Of a stretch of 15,805 nt of DNA, positions 7,458-14,045 are shown one piece after another (within the stretch, counting starts at the first letter, position 1; every line of letters begins with the position of its first letter). The position numbers and the translations under genes are program-made. The stretch is taken from NCBI GenBank assembly GCA_015067385.1, contig SVMP01000034.1:1-15805 (forward strand), read 5' to 3'. Source of the stretch: Oscillospiraceae bacterium (GTDB lineage: Bacteria; Bacillota; Clostridia; Oscillospirales; UBA644). The notes under the pieces are model-generated. The model was not told where the DNA came from. It searched no databases and saw only the letters and a list, made by a program, of their open reading frames with translations.

Positions 7458-8167
7458 TTTAAACACTCCTGTGATTTGAAATCATATGATGTATCTATTT
7501 TTAACGGCTTGAAGCCGAGAAAATCTGCTGAGATCAGCTTGAATTCGATGTCCTCCGCCATTCCCGTCAAAGCTCCTTTTATCGCCTTGCCGTGTAAATG
7601 TCCGTAATAACATCTCTTTATGCCGTACTCGTGAAGTACAGCCATTATCTCATCGCATCTTGTTGCGACTGTGATGGGTGGGTAGTGGAGAAAAACAACT
7701 CTTTCTCCTTCTTTCGCACTGTTTAACGACTCCCTGAGACGTCCTACTTCCCGCATCAGAACTTTTTCGTCCTGCGGTTCGTCCGGCTCAAGTATCCAGC
7801 CTCTCGTTCCGCAAATGCTTATTCCGTCAACGTTGAAGCTGTTGTTATGAAGAAATTCTATCGACGGATACGCCGCCGCAAACGCCTTCAATTTCTTTAC
7901 GGTCGTCCACCAGTAATCATGATTGCCCTTCAGGATTATCTTCTTGCCCGGCAACGCGTCTATAAACGCAAAATCCGGCTCAAGCTCGGAAAAATTCATC
8001 GCCCACGATATGTCGCCCGCAATAACGGTCGTGTCTTCTTCGGTAGCTTCCCAGTTGTTTTTTAACTGCTCTCCGTGGTTCAACCATCGGTCCCCGAATA
8101 TATCCATCGGCTTGTTTATCTTCTCCGAATATGAAAGATGAAGATCTCCTATTACATATAATGCCAT
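7454..8167 (-). CDS. Calcineurin-like metallophosphoesterase (predicted phosphohydrolase)
   Basis: The 237-residue protein has the full set of binuclear metallophosphoesterase motifs: GDLH (Asp8, His10), GDISW (Asp52), GNHD (Asn82, His83), a His at 161 in LHYPP, and GHLH (His190, His192). It resembles the small cytoplasmic phosphohydrolases that are common and uncharacterised in Bacillota (COG1768-like). No signal peptide or membrane segment is seen. The substrate is unknown. The ATG directly follows the TAA of the dipeptidase gene (TAAATG), with GGAG 8 nt upstream of the start. Its own stop overlaps the tig start by ATGA. This ties its translation to a peptidase on one side and trigger factor on the other. 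Confidence 0.88.
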   Translation of the reverse strand: MALYVIGDLHLSYSEKINKPMDIFGDRWLNHGEQLKNNWEATEEDTTVIAGDISWAMNFSELEPDFAFIDALPGKKIILKGNHDYWWTTVKKLKAFAAAYPSIEFLHNNSFNVDGISICGTRGWILEPDEPQDEKVLMREVGRLRESLNSAKEGERVVFLHYPPITVATRCDEIMAVLHEYGIKRCYYGHLHGKAIKGALTGMAEDIEFKLISADFLGFKPLKIDTSYDFKSQECLK

Positions 8168-9031
8168 TTATTCAGCTCCGAAAAAACGGGCTGCGTTTTT
8201 GAACATTATCTTTTCTGCGATCTCTTCGGAGAAAGCTTCCGCAAACATCTTTCTGATGTTCGTATAACTGCTTACATCCTTGAAATCTCTCGGAACGGAA
8301 ACTATACCGTCAAGGTCGCCGCCCATCGCGATGCAGTCCTCGCCGCCGAGCTCAAGCATCTTTTCAGCATGCTTCAATAAGTCGGTTATATGCGGATCCT
8401 CGCATATGATGTCCGGAAAAAGATTGAGTCCGACGATACCTTTTCTGCCGAATATCTCTTTTAACTGATCGTCTGTAAGGTTGCGAAGATGTCCGTATAT
8501 CGATCTGCAGTTTGAATGCGTCGCAATAAACGGCTTCTTGCAGATCTTTACAAGATCGTCAAAACCTGCATCGGAAAGATGTGAAACGTCAGGCGTAATG
8601 CCGAGCTCTTCGCATCTTATCACAGCTTCTTTTCCCGTTTCGGTAAGACCTCTTCCGTTATCGGTAGCTCCGCCGCAGGCAAGCTCGTTTTCGCCGTTGT
8701 GAACAAGACCGAAAACGCGAAGTCCGTATTTTTCTTTTAATTTATTGATGTTGTCAACGTTACCGTCAATACATCTGCCGCCCTCGCAGGCAACTATCGG
8801 AACAAGATTCTTTACTTTTGCCGCAACAGGAAGAAAATAGTCCATTACGTTGCAAAAATATTCAAATCCGCTGCCGCCCTGACCGTCTGCTATAAAAACA
8901 GCACATGTCTGATATGCTTTTTCGTAATTTTCAAGACCCTTTTCGCTTATGTGCATCGAGGTGTCCGAAAAATCATTCTTTTTTGCGTACATCACTGTTG
9001 ATGTGTCGCAGTGTAAGTCAAAGAATTTCAT
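8168..9031 (-). CDS. Zinc dipeptidase, membrane (renal) dipeptidase family M19
   Basis: The protein has 287 residues from the chosen start. Family M19 zinc ligands are visible in order: His7 and Asp9 in DLHCDT near the N-terminus, Glu83 in ACEGG, His151 in DVSHLSD and His172 in ATHSN. GGDLDG at 237-242 supplies the acidic substrate-site segment. M19 enzymes cleave dipeptides, often with tolerance for D-residues. There is no signal peptide, so this one probably acts in the cytoplasm and may process dipeptides left by proteolysis or wall turnover. The ATG at 9031 is preferred because GAGG lies 6 nt upstream. An ATG at 9043 would add four residues but has no ribosome binding site. The gene overlaps the end of yraN by 14 bp. 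Confidence 0.92.
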   Translation of the reverse strand: MKFFDLHCDTSTVMYAKKNDFSDTSMHISEKGLENYEKAYQTCAVFIADGQGGSGFEYFCNVMDYFLPVAAKVKNLVPIVACEGGRCIDGNVDNINKLKEKYGLRVFGLVHNGENELACGGATDNGRGLTETGKEAVIRCEELGITPDVSHLSDAGFDDLVKICKKPFIATHSNCRSIYGHLRNLTDDQLKEIFGRKGIVGLNLFPDIICEDPHITDLLKHAEKMLELGGEDCIAMGGDLDGIVSVPRDFKDVSSYTNIRKMFAEAFSEEIAEKIMFKNAARFFGAE

Positions 9032-9428
9032 AATATTCCTCATGACATTTAAAGTAGTTTTCGTAATATCTGAATTCCGTTATTCTTTTGTCTTCATCAA
9101 AGGTTATCGCCGCCGCATCAAAACGTATCTTCAGCTTCGCAACGTCGATCCCTTTCTTTTTAAGGTCTAAAACAAACTGCTTTGCCGCTATGGCTATATA
9201 GCGCATCTTCTTTTCGTCGATCCTTGTTTCGGGGGCTTCAAAAAAAGCTCCGTTTCCCGATTTTACTTCTGTAAAAACAAGCGTTTTTTCTTTAACGGCA
9301 ACAATGTCAAGCTCGTGCGGAGGCTTTTCCCAGTTTCTCGCAACGATCTTATATCCGTTCTTTTTCATCCACCGAGCTGTCTCTTCTTCAAAAAGATCAC
9401 CCGTTCTTCGTGTCTCGCTTTTTGCCAT
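9018..9428 (-). CDS. yraN: YraN family protein (UPF0102, putative endonuclease-like fold)
   Basis: The 136-residue protein has the UPF0102 pattern. A G-DLFEEETA helix at 10-18 is followed by GYKIVARN at 25-32, then HELDIVAV at 38-45 and FTEVKSG at 52-58. The Glu/Asp residues and the EVK lysine match the nuclease core of Holliday-junction-resolvase-like folds. The biological role of the family is not established. It commonly lies beside rnhB, as here, where its ATG is separated from the rnhB TGA by one base. No clear ribosome binding site is seen, so coupled translation with rnhB is likely. Confidence 0.88.
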   Translation of the reverse strand: MAKSETRRTGDLFEEETARWMKKNGYKIVARNWEKPPHELDIVAVKEKTLVFTEVKSGNGAFFEAPETRIDEKKMRYIAIAAKQFVLDLKKKGIDVAKLKIRFDAAAITFDEDKRITEFRYYENYFKCHEEYYEIL

Positions 9429-9429
9429 A

Positions 9430-10023
9430 TCAATGCATTTTTTTCAGAAATGTCTTTCTGTATATCTCGCAAATGCCGTGCTCACGTATCTTCTCGTAAT
9501 GCTTCTCTGTCGGATAACCTTTGTGTTCGCTTAACCCGTACATCGGATATTTTTCCGCAAGCTCCGTCATTACACGGTCTCTCGTTACCTTCGCAACGAT
9601 CGATGCCGCCGCTATCGAAAGGCTTTTTGAATCGCCTTTTACAATGCATTCCGCAGGTATGTTCAACCCTTTTATTCTGTTTCCGTCAACGAGCGCAAAT
9701 TCCGGTTTAACGTTCAACCCTTCGACTGCACGCCTCATCGCAAGAAATGTTGCGTTCAGTATATTTAGCTCGTCGATCTCTTCGGGGGTCGCAAACGCCG
9801 CGCAGTAACTTATCGCACTCTGCGTTACCGTTTCGTAAAGCTGCTCTCGCTTCTTCGCCGAAAGCTTCTTTGAATCGTCAACTCCCGGTAAAATAATACC
9901 CTTTGGTAAAACTACCGCCGCCGCACAGACAGGTCCGCATAAACAGCCTCGCCCTGCCTCGTCTATCCCGCAAAAAACGGAATATCGGTCGTGGTATATT
10001 GCATCAAAATCAATATCGGTCAT
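9430..10023 (-). CDS. rnhB: Ribonuclease HII
   Basis: This 197-residue enzyme cleaves the RNA strand of RNA-DNA hybrids and nicks at single ribonucleotides in DNA. The four metal-binding acidic residues are present: Asp21 and Glu22 in GIDEAGRG, Asp113 in LVDGN, and Asp131 in KGDSKSLSIAAASIVAK. Their spacing matches E. coli RNase HII. The segment after GIDEAGRG normally reads PLAGPVVAAAV; here it reads CLCGPVCAAAV, with three cysteines (27, 29, 33) next to the active site. Length is normal. The ATG overlaps the ylqF stop as ATGA and no strong ribosome binding site is seen, so translation is probably coupled. Confidence 0.96.
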   Translation of the reverse strand: MTDIDFDAIYHDRYSVFCGIDEAGRGCLCGPVCAAAVVLPKGIILPGVDDSKKLSAKKREQLYETVTQSAISYCAAFATPEEIDELNILNATFLAMRRAVEGLNVKPEFALVDGNRIKGLNIPAECIVKGDSKSLSIAAASIVAKVTRDRVMTELAEKYPMYGLSEHKGYPTEKHYEKIREHGICEIYRKTFLKKMH

Positions 10024-10877
10024 ATTCTGTCAAGAGTTATTCTGCCTATCTTGCCGCCCCTGAATTCGTCGAGAAGAACAGCCGCCGTGCGTTCCGTGTC
10101 TACCTCGCCGCCCGAAACGACAAATCCGCGTTTCTTTCCTATCAGAGAAAGAAGATCATATGTTTCTTCGGGCAATTCTTCGGGTAATTTGTATCTCGCG
10201 CTCAAAAGCTTGACATACTCAGGCGCTCTCAATATGTTAAGAAGACATACCGCAAGCTCTTCGGAATCAAGGATCTCGTCTCTTATAGCTCCCGTCACCG
10301 CAAGTCGCTCTGCCGCAACCTTGTCTTCTATCTTCGGCCAAAGAATTCCCGGAGTGTCAAGTATGTCGAGCCCGCCAGCACTTATCCATTGCTTGCCTCT
10401 CGTAACGCCCGGTCTGTCTTCAGCCTTTGCACGCTTACTGCCGCAAATATTGTTTATTACCGTGGACTTGCCCACGTTCGGAATTCCCAGAACCATTATC
10501 TTTATGGCTCTGCCCGCCATGCCTTTTGCCGTGTTTCTTTCTATCTTTTCCGCAAATGCCGCTTTAACGGCTGCCACGAATTCCGCATTGGATTTCGCAC
10601 CCGTGGCTTTTGCGTTGAACAGAATAGCGGGTGTTCCTTCTTTTCTGTATCTTGCCAGCCATCTGTCGTTTTCAACAGGGTCCGCAAGATCGCTCTTGTT
10701 TAATAGGATCATGCTCGGACGGTTCGCCTTCGCAAGTAAAGGCGCAATGTCGGGATTTCTCGAAGATACGGGTATTCTCGCATCGATAAGCTCAACAGCC
10801 ATATCGACCTGCTTTAAACTGTCTTCGATCATTCTCTTGGCTTTCGCCATGTGTCCGGGATACCAGTTTATGTTCAA
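10020..10877 (-). CDS. ylqF: Ribosome biogenesis GTPase YlqF/RbgA
   Basis: The 285-residue protein is a circularly permuted GTPase. G4 NKSD (60-63) and a G5-like NAKA (88-91) come before G1 GIPNVGKST (131-139), a G2 Thr at about 159 in RPGVTR, and G3 DTPG (174-177). The N-terminal NWYPGHMAKA is the RbgA hallmark. A helical C-terminal domain follows. RbgA acts late in assembly of the 50S subunit in Bacillus. The start is a TTG at 10875-10877 that overlaps the lepB TGA as TTGA, with GGAG 7 nt upstream. A rare start codon plus overlap suggests expression is set by lepB translation. Position near rplS and rnhB matches the Bacillota pattern. Confidence 0.96.
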   Translation of the reverse strand: MNINWYPGHMAKAKRMIEDSLKQVDMAVELIDARIPVSSRNPDIAPLLAKANRPSMILLNKSDLADPVENDRWLARYRKEGTPAILFNAKATGAKSNAEFVAAVKAAFAEKIERNTAKGMAGRAIKIMVLGIPNVGKSTVINNICGSKRAKAEDRPGVTRGKQWISAGGLDILDTPGILWPKIEDKVAAERLAVTGAIRDEILDSEELAVCLLNILRAPEYVKLLSARYKLPEELPEETYDLLSLIGKKRGFVVSGGEVDTERTAAVLLDEFRGGKIGRITLDRI

Positions 10878-11551
10878 TTTATTGCTCCAATCTTGTCAAA
10901 CGGGAAGAATCTTACGAATACTTTGCCGAGGATCGTTCTCACGTCAACGCTTCCCAATTGTCTGCTGTCAACAGATTCTCTTCTGTTGTCTCCCATTACG
11001 AATATATGTCCGGGGGGCACTTCAAAAGGATATACAACGGACGAATCCGTTTTTTTGTCCGTTATGTTTCCCGGTAAATACGATTCGTTCAGCACTACGC
11101 CGTCAACGAGAACCTGATGCGTCTCATCGTCTATGTCAACGATTTGCCCCTCCGTCGCAATAACTCTTTTTACAAGGAGTTTGTTTTCACCGTGAACATA
11201 TCTTCGGGTGGCGGCATTGTCTTCGGGCTGAAATACTATTATATCGCCTTGCTCCGGGGTGTAGAACAGGCCTGAAACAAGGTATCTGTCTCCGTCTAAC
11301 ATAGTGGGCGCCATCGAGGCTCCGTCTACGTATCCCGTTCTGACAATAAGGGTGAGAAGAAATACCGCCGCAACAACGGATGTTACAAGAATGTCTACGA
11401 TATATTCGTAAAACTCATGGATCAACGGACGGTTTTTCTTTGCGTTTTGTTTAACATCGGCTTCGGTCGAAGCGACTTCCGCACTGTCTTGAGACTCGGC
11501 TGTCTCTGCAGAATTGCTTTCTTCTGCGGGGATTACTTCATGTTCATCCAT
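10874..11551 (-). CDS. lepB: Signal peptidase I
   Basis: The 225-residue membrane serine protease (family S26) removes signal peptides from exported proteins. One membrane segment lies at about 51-70, followed by the catalytic Ser79 in GASMAPTM and general-base Lys128 in VKRVIA. The conserved GDNRRESVDSR is at 187-197. The protein starts with an unusually long cytoplasmic tail of about 45 residues, rich in Glu, Ser and Ala. The ATG at 11551 is chosen because AGGAG (11559-11563) lies 7 nt upstream. A longer frame from a TTG at 11596 would run through a terminator hairpin and is unlikely. A terminator-like stem just before the ribosome binding site suggests attenuation. ylqF follows with a 3-base overlap. 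Confidence 0.96.
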   Translation of the reverse strand: MDEHEVIPAEESNSAETAESQDSAEVASTEADVKQNAKKNRPLIHEFYEYIVDILVTSVVAAVFLLTLIVRTGYVDGASMAPTMLDGDRYLVSGLFYTPEQGDIIVFQPEDNAATRRYVHGENKLLVKRVIATEGQIVDIDDETHQVLVDGVVLNESYLPGNITDKKTDSSVVYPFEVPPGHIFVMGDNRRESVDSRQLGSVDVRTILGKVFVRFFPFDKIGAIN

Positions 11552-11575
11552 TATACGTCTCCTAAATAAAAATAA

Positions 11576-11648
11576 TGCGGTATTCAACACCGTCAAAACA
11601 GAGTGAATACCGCATATTTACGCTGCCGGACAATGATCGTTATTCACC
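11576..11648 (-). promoter_or_regulatory. Candidate transcription attenuator ahead of lepB
   Basis: On the minus strand, arm B (11614-11604) and arm C (11586-11576) form a perfect 11-bp stem, TGCGGTATTCA/TGAATACCGCA, with a 17-nt loop. TTATTTTTATTT follows, a good intrinsic terminator ending at the lepB ribosome binding site. An earlier arm A (GGTGAATA, 11648-11641) can pair with TATTCACT in arm B (11609-11602). A mismatch and two more pairs extend this helix. A-B and B-C pairing exclude each other. A weak possible promoter, TTAAAA-N17-TATATT (11691-11663), lies upstream. The terminator is well supported; the switch is inference. No upstream leader peptide is evident. Confidence 0.55.
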
Positions 11649-11676
11649 GTTACGGCCGGAAAAATATAACTTGATT

Positions 11677-11705
11677 TTCCCAATATTTTAAACGAAGCTT
11701 GGGAA
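11677..11705 (-). other. Imperfect hairpin in rplS-lepB gap
   Basis: TTCCCAA and TTGGGAA (11699-11705 and 11677-11683) can form a 7-bp stem with a 15-nt A/T-rich loop. It has no immediate T-run on either strand, so it is not a classic terminator. It may stabilise the rplS 3' end, or be chance. The rest of the 195-bp gap between rplS and lepB holds the attenuator-like structure and nothing else I recognise. Confidence 0.3.
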
Positions 11706-11746
11706 TCTGGTTCGTTCAGGTCGCCTTTGCAAACCACAAACCGATT

Positions 11747-12094
11747 TTAGTTTATTTTCTCCTTGACTTTGGCAGCCTTACCAACTCTGTCACGAAGATA
11801 ATACAGTTTAGCGCGACGAACGTTACCGTTACGAACAACTTCAACCTTTGCAATGTTGGGAGAGTGGATCGGGAAAGTTCTTTCTACGCCTACACCGTAT
11901 GCTACACGGCGAACTGTTACGGTTTCGGATACGCCTCCGTGCTTCTTGGCAATTACTGTTCCTTCGAATACCTGAATTCTTTCTCTGGAACCTTCTTTGA
12001 TTTTCACATGGACTTTAACTGTGCTACCGATGTCAAAGGGGATAGCTTCTTCTCTAAGCTGGTCCTTGGTGAAAAGATCGAGTTTGTTGGACAT
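11747..12094 (-). CDS. rplS: 50S ribosomal protein L19
   Basis: The 115-residue protein has the L19 pattern. The FDIGSTVKVHVKIKEGSRERIQVFEG segment covers about 20-45. The strand KKHGGVSETVTVRRVAYGVGVERTFP and the conserved end SPNIAKVEVVRNG...RRAKLYYLRD follow. L19 lies at the 30S-50S interface of the ribosome. The ATG at 12094 is chosen because AGGAGG (12104-12109) lies 9 nt upstream; a longer frame from 12127 would include that site. It has its own strong promoter at 12180-12208 and a leader of about 80 nt. In Bacillus, rplS follows trmD; here a two-component system lies upstream instead. Confidence 0.98.
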   Translation of the reverse strand: MSNKLDLFTKDQLREEAIPFDIGSTVKVHVKIKEGSRERIQVFEGTVIAKKHGGVSETVTVRRVAYGVGVERTFPIHSPNIAKVEVVRNGNVRRAKLYYLRDRVGKAAKVKEKIN

Positions 12095-12132
12095 TTTTCT
12101 CTTCCTCCTGAAAATTTTATCAGTCATTATTT

Positions 12133-12169
12133 TGAAACGTTCGTGCAGAGACGGCAGAGGACCGTTTCA
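12133..12169 (-). promoter_or_regulatory. Leader hairpin in rplS 5' UTR
   Basis: In the predicted rplS leader a perfect 7-bp stem, TGAAACG/CGTTTCA (12163-12169 and 12133-12139), closes a 23-nt region. The stem extends by two pairs after a mismatch, and the loop holds the repeat CTCTG-CCGT-CTCTG. Autoregulatory L19 leaders are known in Bacillota. Whether this one belongs to that family needs a covariance model. Confidence 0.45.
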
Positions 12170-12179
12170 TAACCAAGTA

Positions 12180-12208
12180 ATTATACCACAAACGGATATT
12201 TATTTCAA
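12180..12208 (-). promoter_or_regulatory. Sigma-A promoter for rplS
   Basis: On the minus strand TTGAAA (12208-12203) and TATAAT (12185-12180) are separated by exactly 17 bp. A TGG triplet directly before TATAAT gives an extended -10. Transcription should start near 12173, about 80 nt before the rplS ATG. No terminator is obvious between the kinase gene and this promoter. Confidence 0.85.
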
Positions 12209-12251
12209 TAGTTCTTTCTGAATTTATTGTGAATTATTCGCAAAAATCCGC

Positions 12252-14045
12252 TTATTCTTCATATTCTTCGTCATCTTCGGGCGGGGGCGCGATGGGTATG
12301 ACGATCGTGAATGTCGTGCCTTTTCCCACTTCGCTTTCAACGAGTATCGTACCCTTATGAAGCTCCGCAAGCTCCCATGCTATCGACAGACCGAGCCCCG
12401 TTCCCGTTTCGGATCCGCCGCGCGCTTTGTCTACTTTGTAGAATCTGTCAAATATGAACGGAACATCCTCTTCGGGAATGCCTACGCCCGTGTCTTTTAT
12501 CGAGATGTACGCATAGCCGTCGTCACGTTCCTCCGCAAAAACAGATACGGAGCCGCCCTTGGGCGTAAATTTGATCGCATTGTCGATAAATATGATTATC
12601 ATCTGACGCAGACGGTCATAATCCGCAAGAACATATTCAAGCTCTTTCGGCTCGAAGATCAGTGCAATGCCTTTTTCCGCCGCAACGGGCTTGAGCTTCT
12701 CCGTTATGTCTGCAATGAGCCATACAGCGTCCATCGGCTTTATTTCGAGAACGATCTTTCCCGCTTTGTATTTCGATGTGTCGAGCAGGTCTCGTACAAG
12801 TCTTTCAAGCGCTTTCGATTCTGTTTCGATCCTCGAATAATAGGAAAAACGTTCTTCTTCGGTTTCTGCCGCACCGTCAAGCAGCGCTTCGACAGATCCT
12901 TTGATTATCGTTAACGGTGTTCTGAATTCGTGAGATACGTTCGCAACAAAGTCCGTTCTTAACTGATTGAGTCTCTCCGACTGGCTTATGTCCTGAACGA
13001 TAACAACAACGCCTTCCGTTATGTCTTTGTTCTGAATGCGTGTGGCGGTAAATTTCAAGATATCTTTGCCGTTCAGAACGACCGTCTTTTTCTGCCCCGT
13101 CTGCAGAACCTGCGTTATCATTTCCGTGACGGCAGGGTCTTCAAGCTGATTGAGACTGCATATCTTTAAAAGCGCCGTGTTGTACTTCTGCAAATGCATA
13201 TTCGTGTCGAACGATGCAAGACCGTCCGAGATGTTTTCGATTATGTTGCTTAATTTGTCTTTTTCGTTCTTTAAACGTGTGAACGTGCTTCCGAGATTGT
13301 GCGCAAGGTGGTTGAGCGCATGTGCAAGATCCTGAAGCTCCGTTCTGTCGTTCGTGTGAACTTTAATGCTGAAATCGCCTTTTGCAAGGCTCGATGCGGC
13401 ATTGCACATCTCTTTTATCGGCTTCGTCAAATGAAGACCGAGGAAAACCGCAAATATTACCGTCAATATTACGGCAAAGACAAACGTTCCGACCAATAAT
13501 GCGGATGATGCCGCAAATGTCTCGTTTATGTACTTCAGCGGCGAGTGCATCAGAACGGCACCGATTACTTCGGAGCTTACCGTTCCGTATTTATCCGCTG
13601 CGTATATCGGAACGACGACCGTGAGCGTTTCTTCGCTGAAATTGTGCGAAAATCCGGTCGTTACGGACTGTTTGCCCGAAAGACAGTCGTCTATTATCTT
13701 TTGCTCTTTATCTGTCAGCTGGCTTGTCGAAACAGGCCATGAGGCGAATTTTAAAGGTATGAAAAAGCCGTCTGTTTTACATATCCATAGGTTTGCGTCC
13801 ACAACGCTCGAAACAAGCGTCGCATAATCGGGGAAATTCTTCGCTTTAAGCGTCGGTTCTTCAAGCGAATTTTCGCTCGATATAAAATCTGCTATGCCCA
13901 TTGCGCAGTCGAGAAGAGCATCGCTTTTCTCTTCGTAGGCATAGCGAAAAAATAAAGACATGAAAACCGCGCTGGTGATTAAAACCACCAGCACAGTAAC
14001 AGATATGAATACGGCAATAACCTTTGATGAAAGGCTTTTAAACAT
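12252..14045 (-). CDS. Membrane sensor histidine kinase (PhoR/WalK-like)
   Basis: The protein has 597 residues. Membrane segment 1 is at about 9-32, followed by an extracytoplasmic sensor of about 145 residues and membrane segment 2 at about 182-204. A HAMP linker covers about 205-258, a PAS domain about 262-355, and a HisKA domain has the phosphorylated His372 in SHEFRTPL. The ATPase domain has an N box around Asn489, DTGVGIP at 518-524 and GTGLGLS at 548-554. It phosphorylates the regulator encoded just before it. The start ATG overlaps that gene's TAA as TAATG and has GAGGT 6 nt upstream; a longer frame from 14078 lies inside the regulator gene. The C-terminus ends in a Pro-Pro-Pro plus acidic tail. 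The sensed signal is unknown. Confidence 0.95.
   Translation of the reverse strand: MFKSLSSKVIAVFISVTVLVVLITSAVFMSLFFRYAYEEKSDALLDCAMGIADFISSENSLEEPTLKAKNFPDYATLVSSVVDANLWICKTDGFFIPLKFASWPVSTSQLTDKEQKIIDDCLSGKQSVTTGFSHNFSEETLTVVVPIYAADKYGTVSSEVIGAVLMHSPLKYINETFAASSALLVGTFVFAVILTVIFAVFLGLHLTKPIKEMCNAASSLAKGDFSIKVHTNDRTELQDLAHALNHLAHNLGSTFTRLKNEKDKLSNIIENISDGLASFDTNMHLQKYNTALLKICSLNQLEDPAVTEMITQVLQTGQKKTVVLNGKDILKFTATRIQNKDITEGVVVIVQDISQSERLNQLRTDFVANVSHEFRTPLTIIKGSVEALLDGAAETEEERFSYYSRIETESKALERLVRDLLDTSKYKAGKIVLEIKPMDAVWLIADITEKLKPVAAEKGIALIFEPKELEYVLADYDRLRQMIIIFIDNAIKFTPKGGSVSVFAEERDDGYAYISIKDTGVGIPEEDVPFIFDRFYKVDKARGGSETGTGLGLSIAWELAELHKGTILVESEVGKGTTFTIVIPIAPPPEDDEEYEE

Noticed and set aside
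7458..7466. GTG start for tig three codons upstream
   Set aside because: The GTG directly overlaps the AGGAG site, which is correctly spaced for the ATG at 7457.
9991..11163. A 390-codon open frame on the + strand over ylqF and lepB
   Set aside because: It crosses two conserved minus-strand genes and their junction, has Ser/Leu/Arg-rich low-information composition and no recognisable motif.
11552..11596. Longer N-terminus for lepB from a TTG
   Set aside because: It would read through the 3' arm of the terminator and the AGGAG site that serves the ATG at 11551.
12095..12127. Longer N-terminus for L19
   Set aside because: It would include the AGGAGG site, and L19 proteins normally begin close to the residues encoded from 12094.
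12128..12251. Intrinsic terminator after the kinase gene
   Set aside because: The A/T-rich sequence has only short weak inverted repeats and no stem followed by a T-run.
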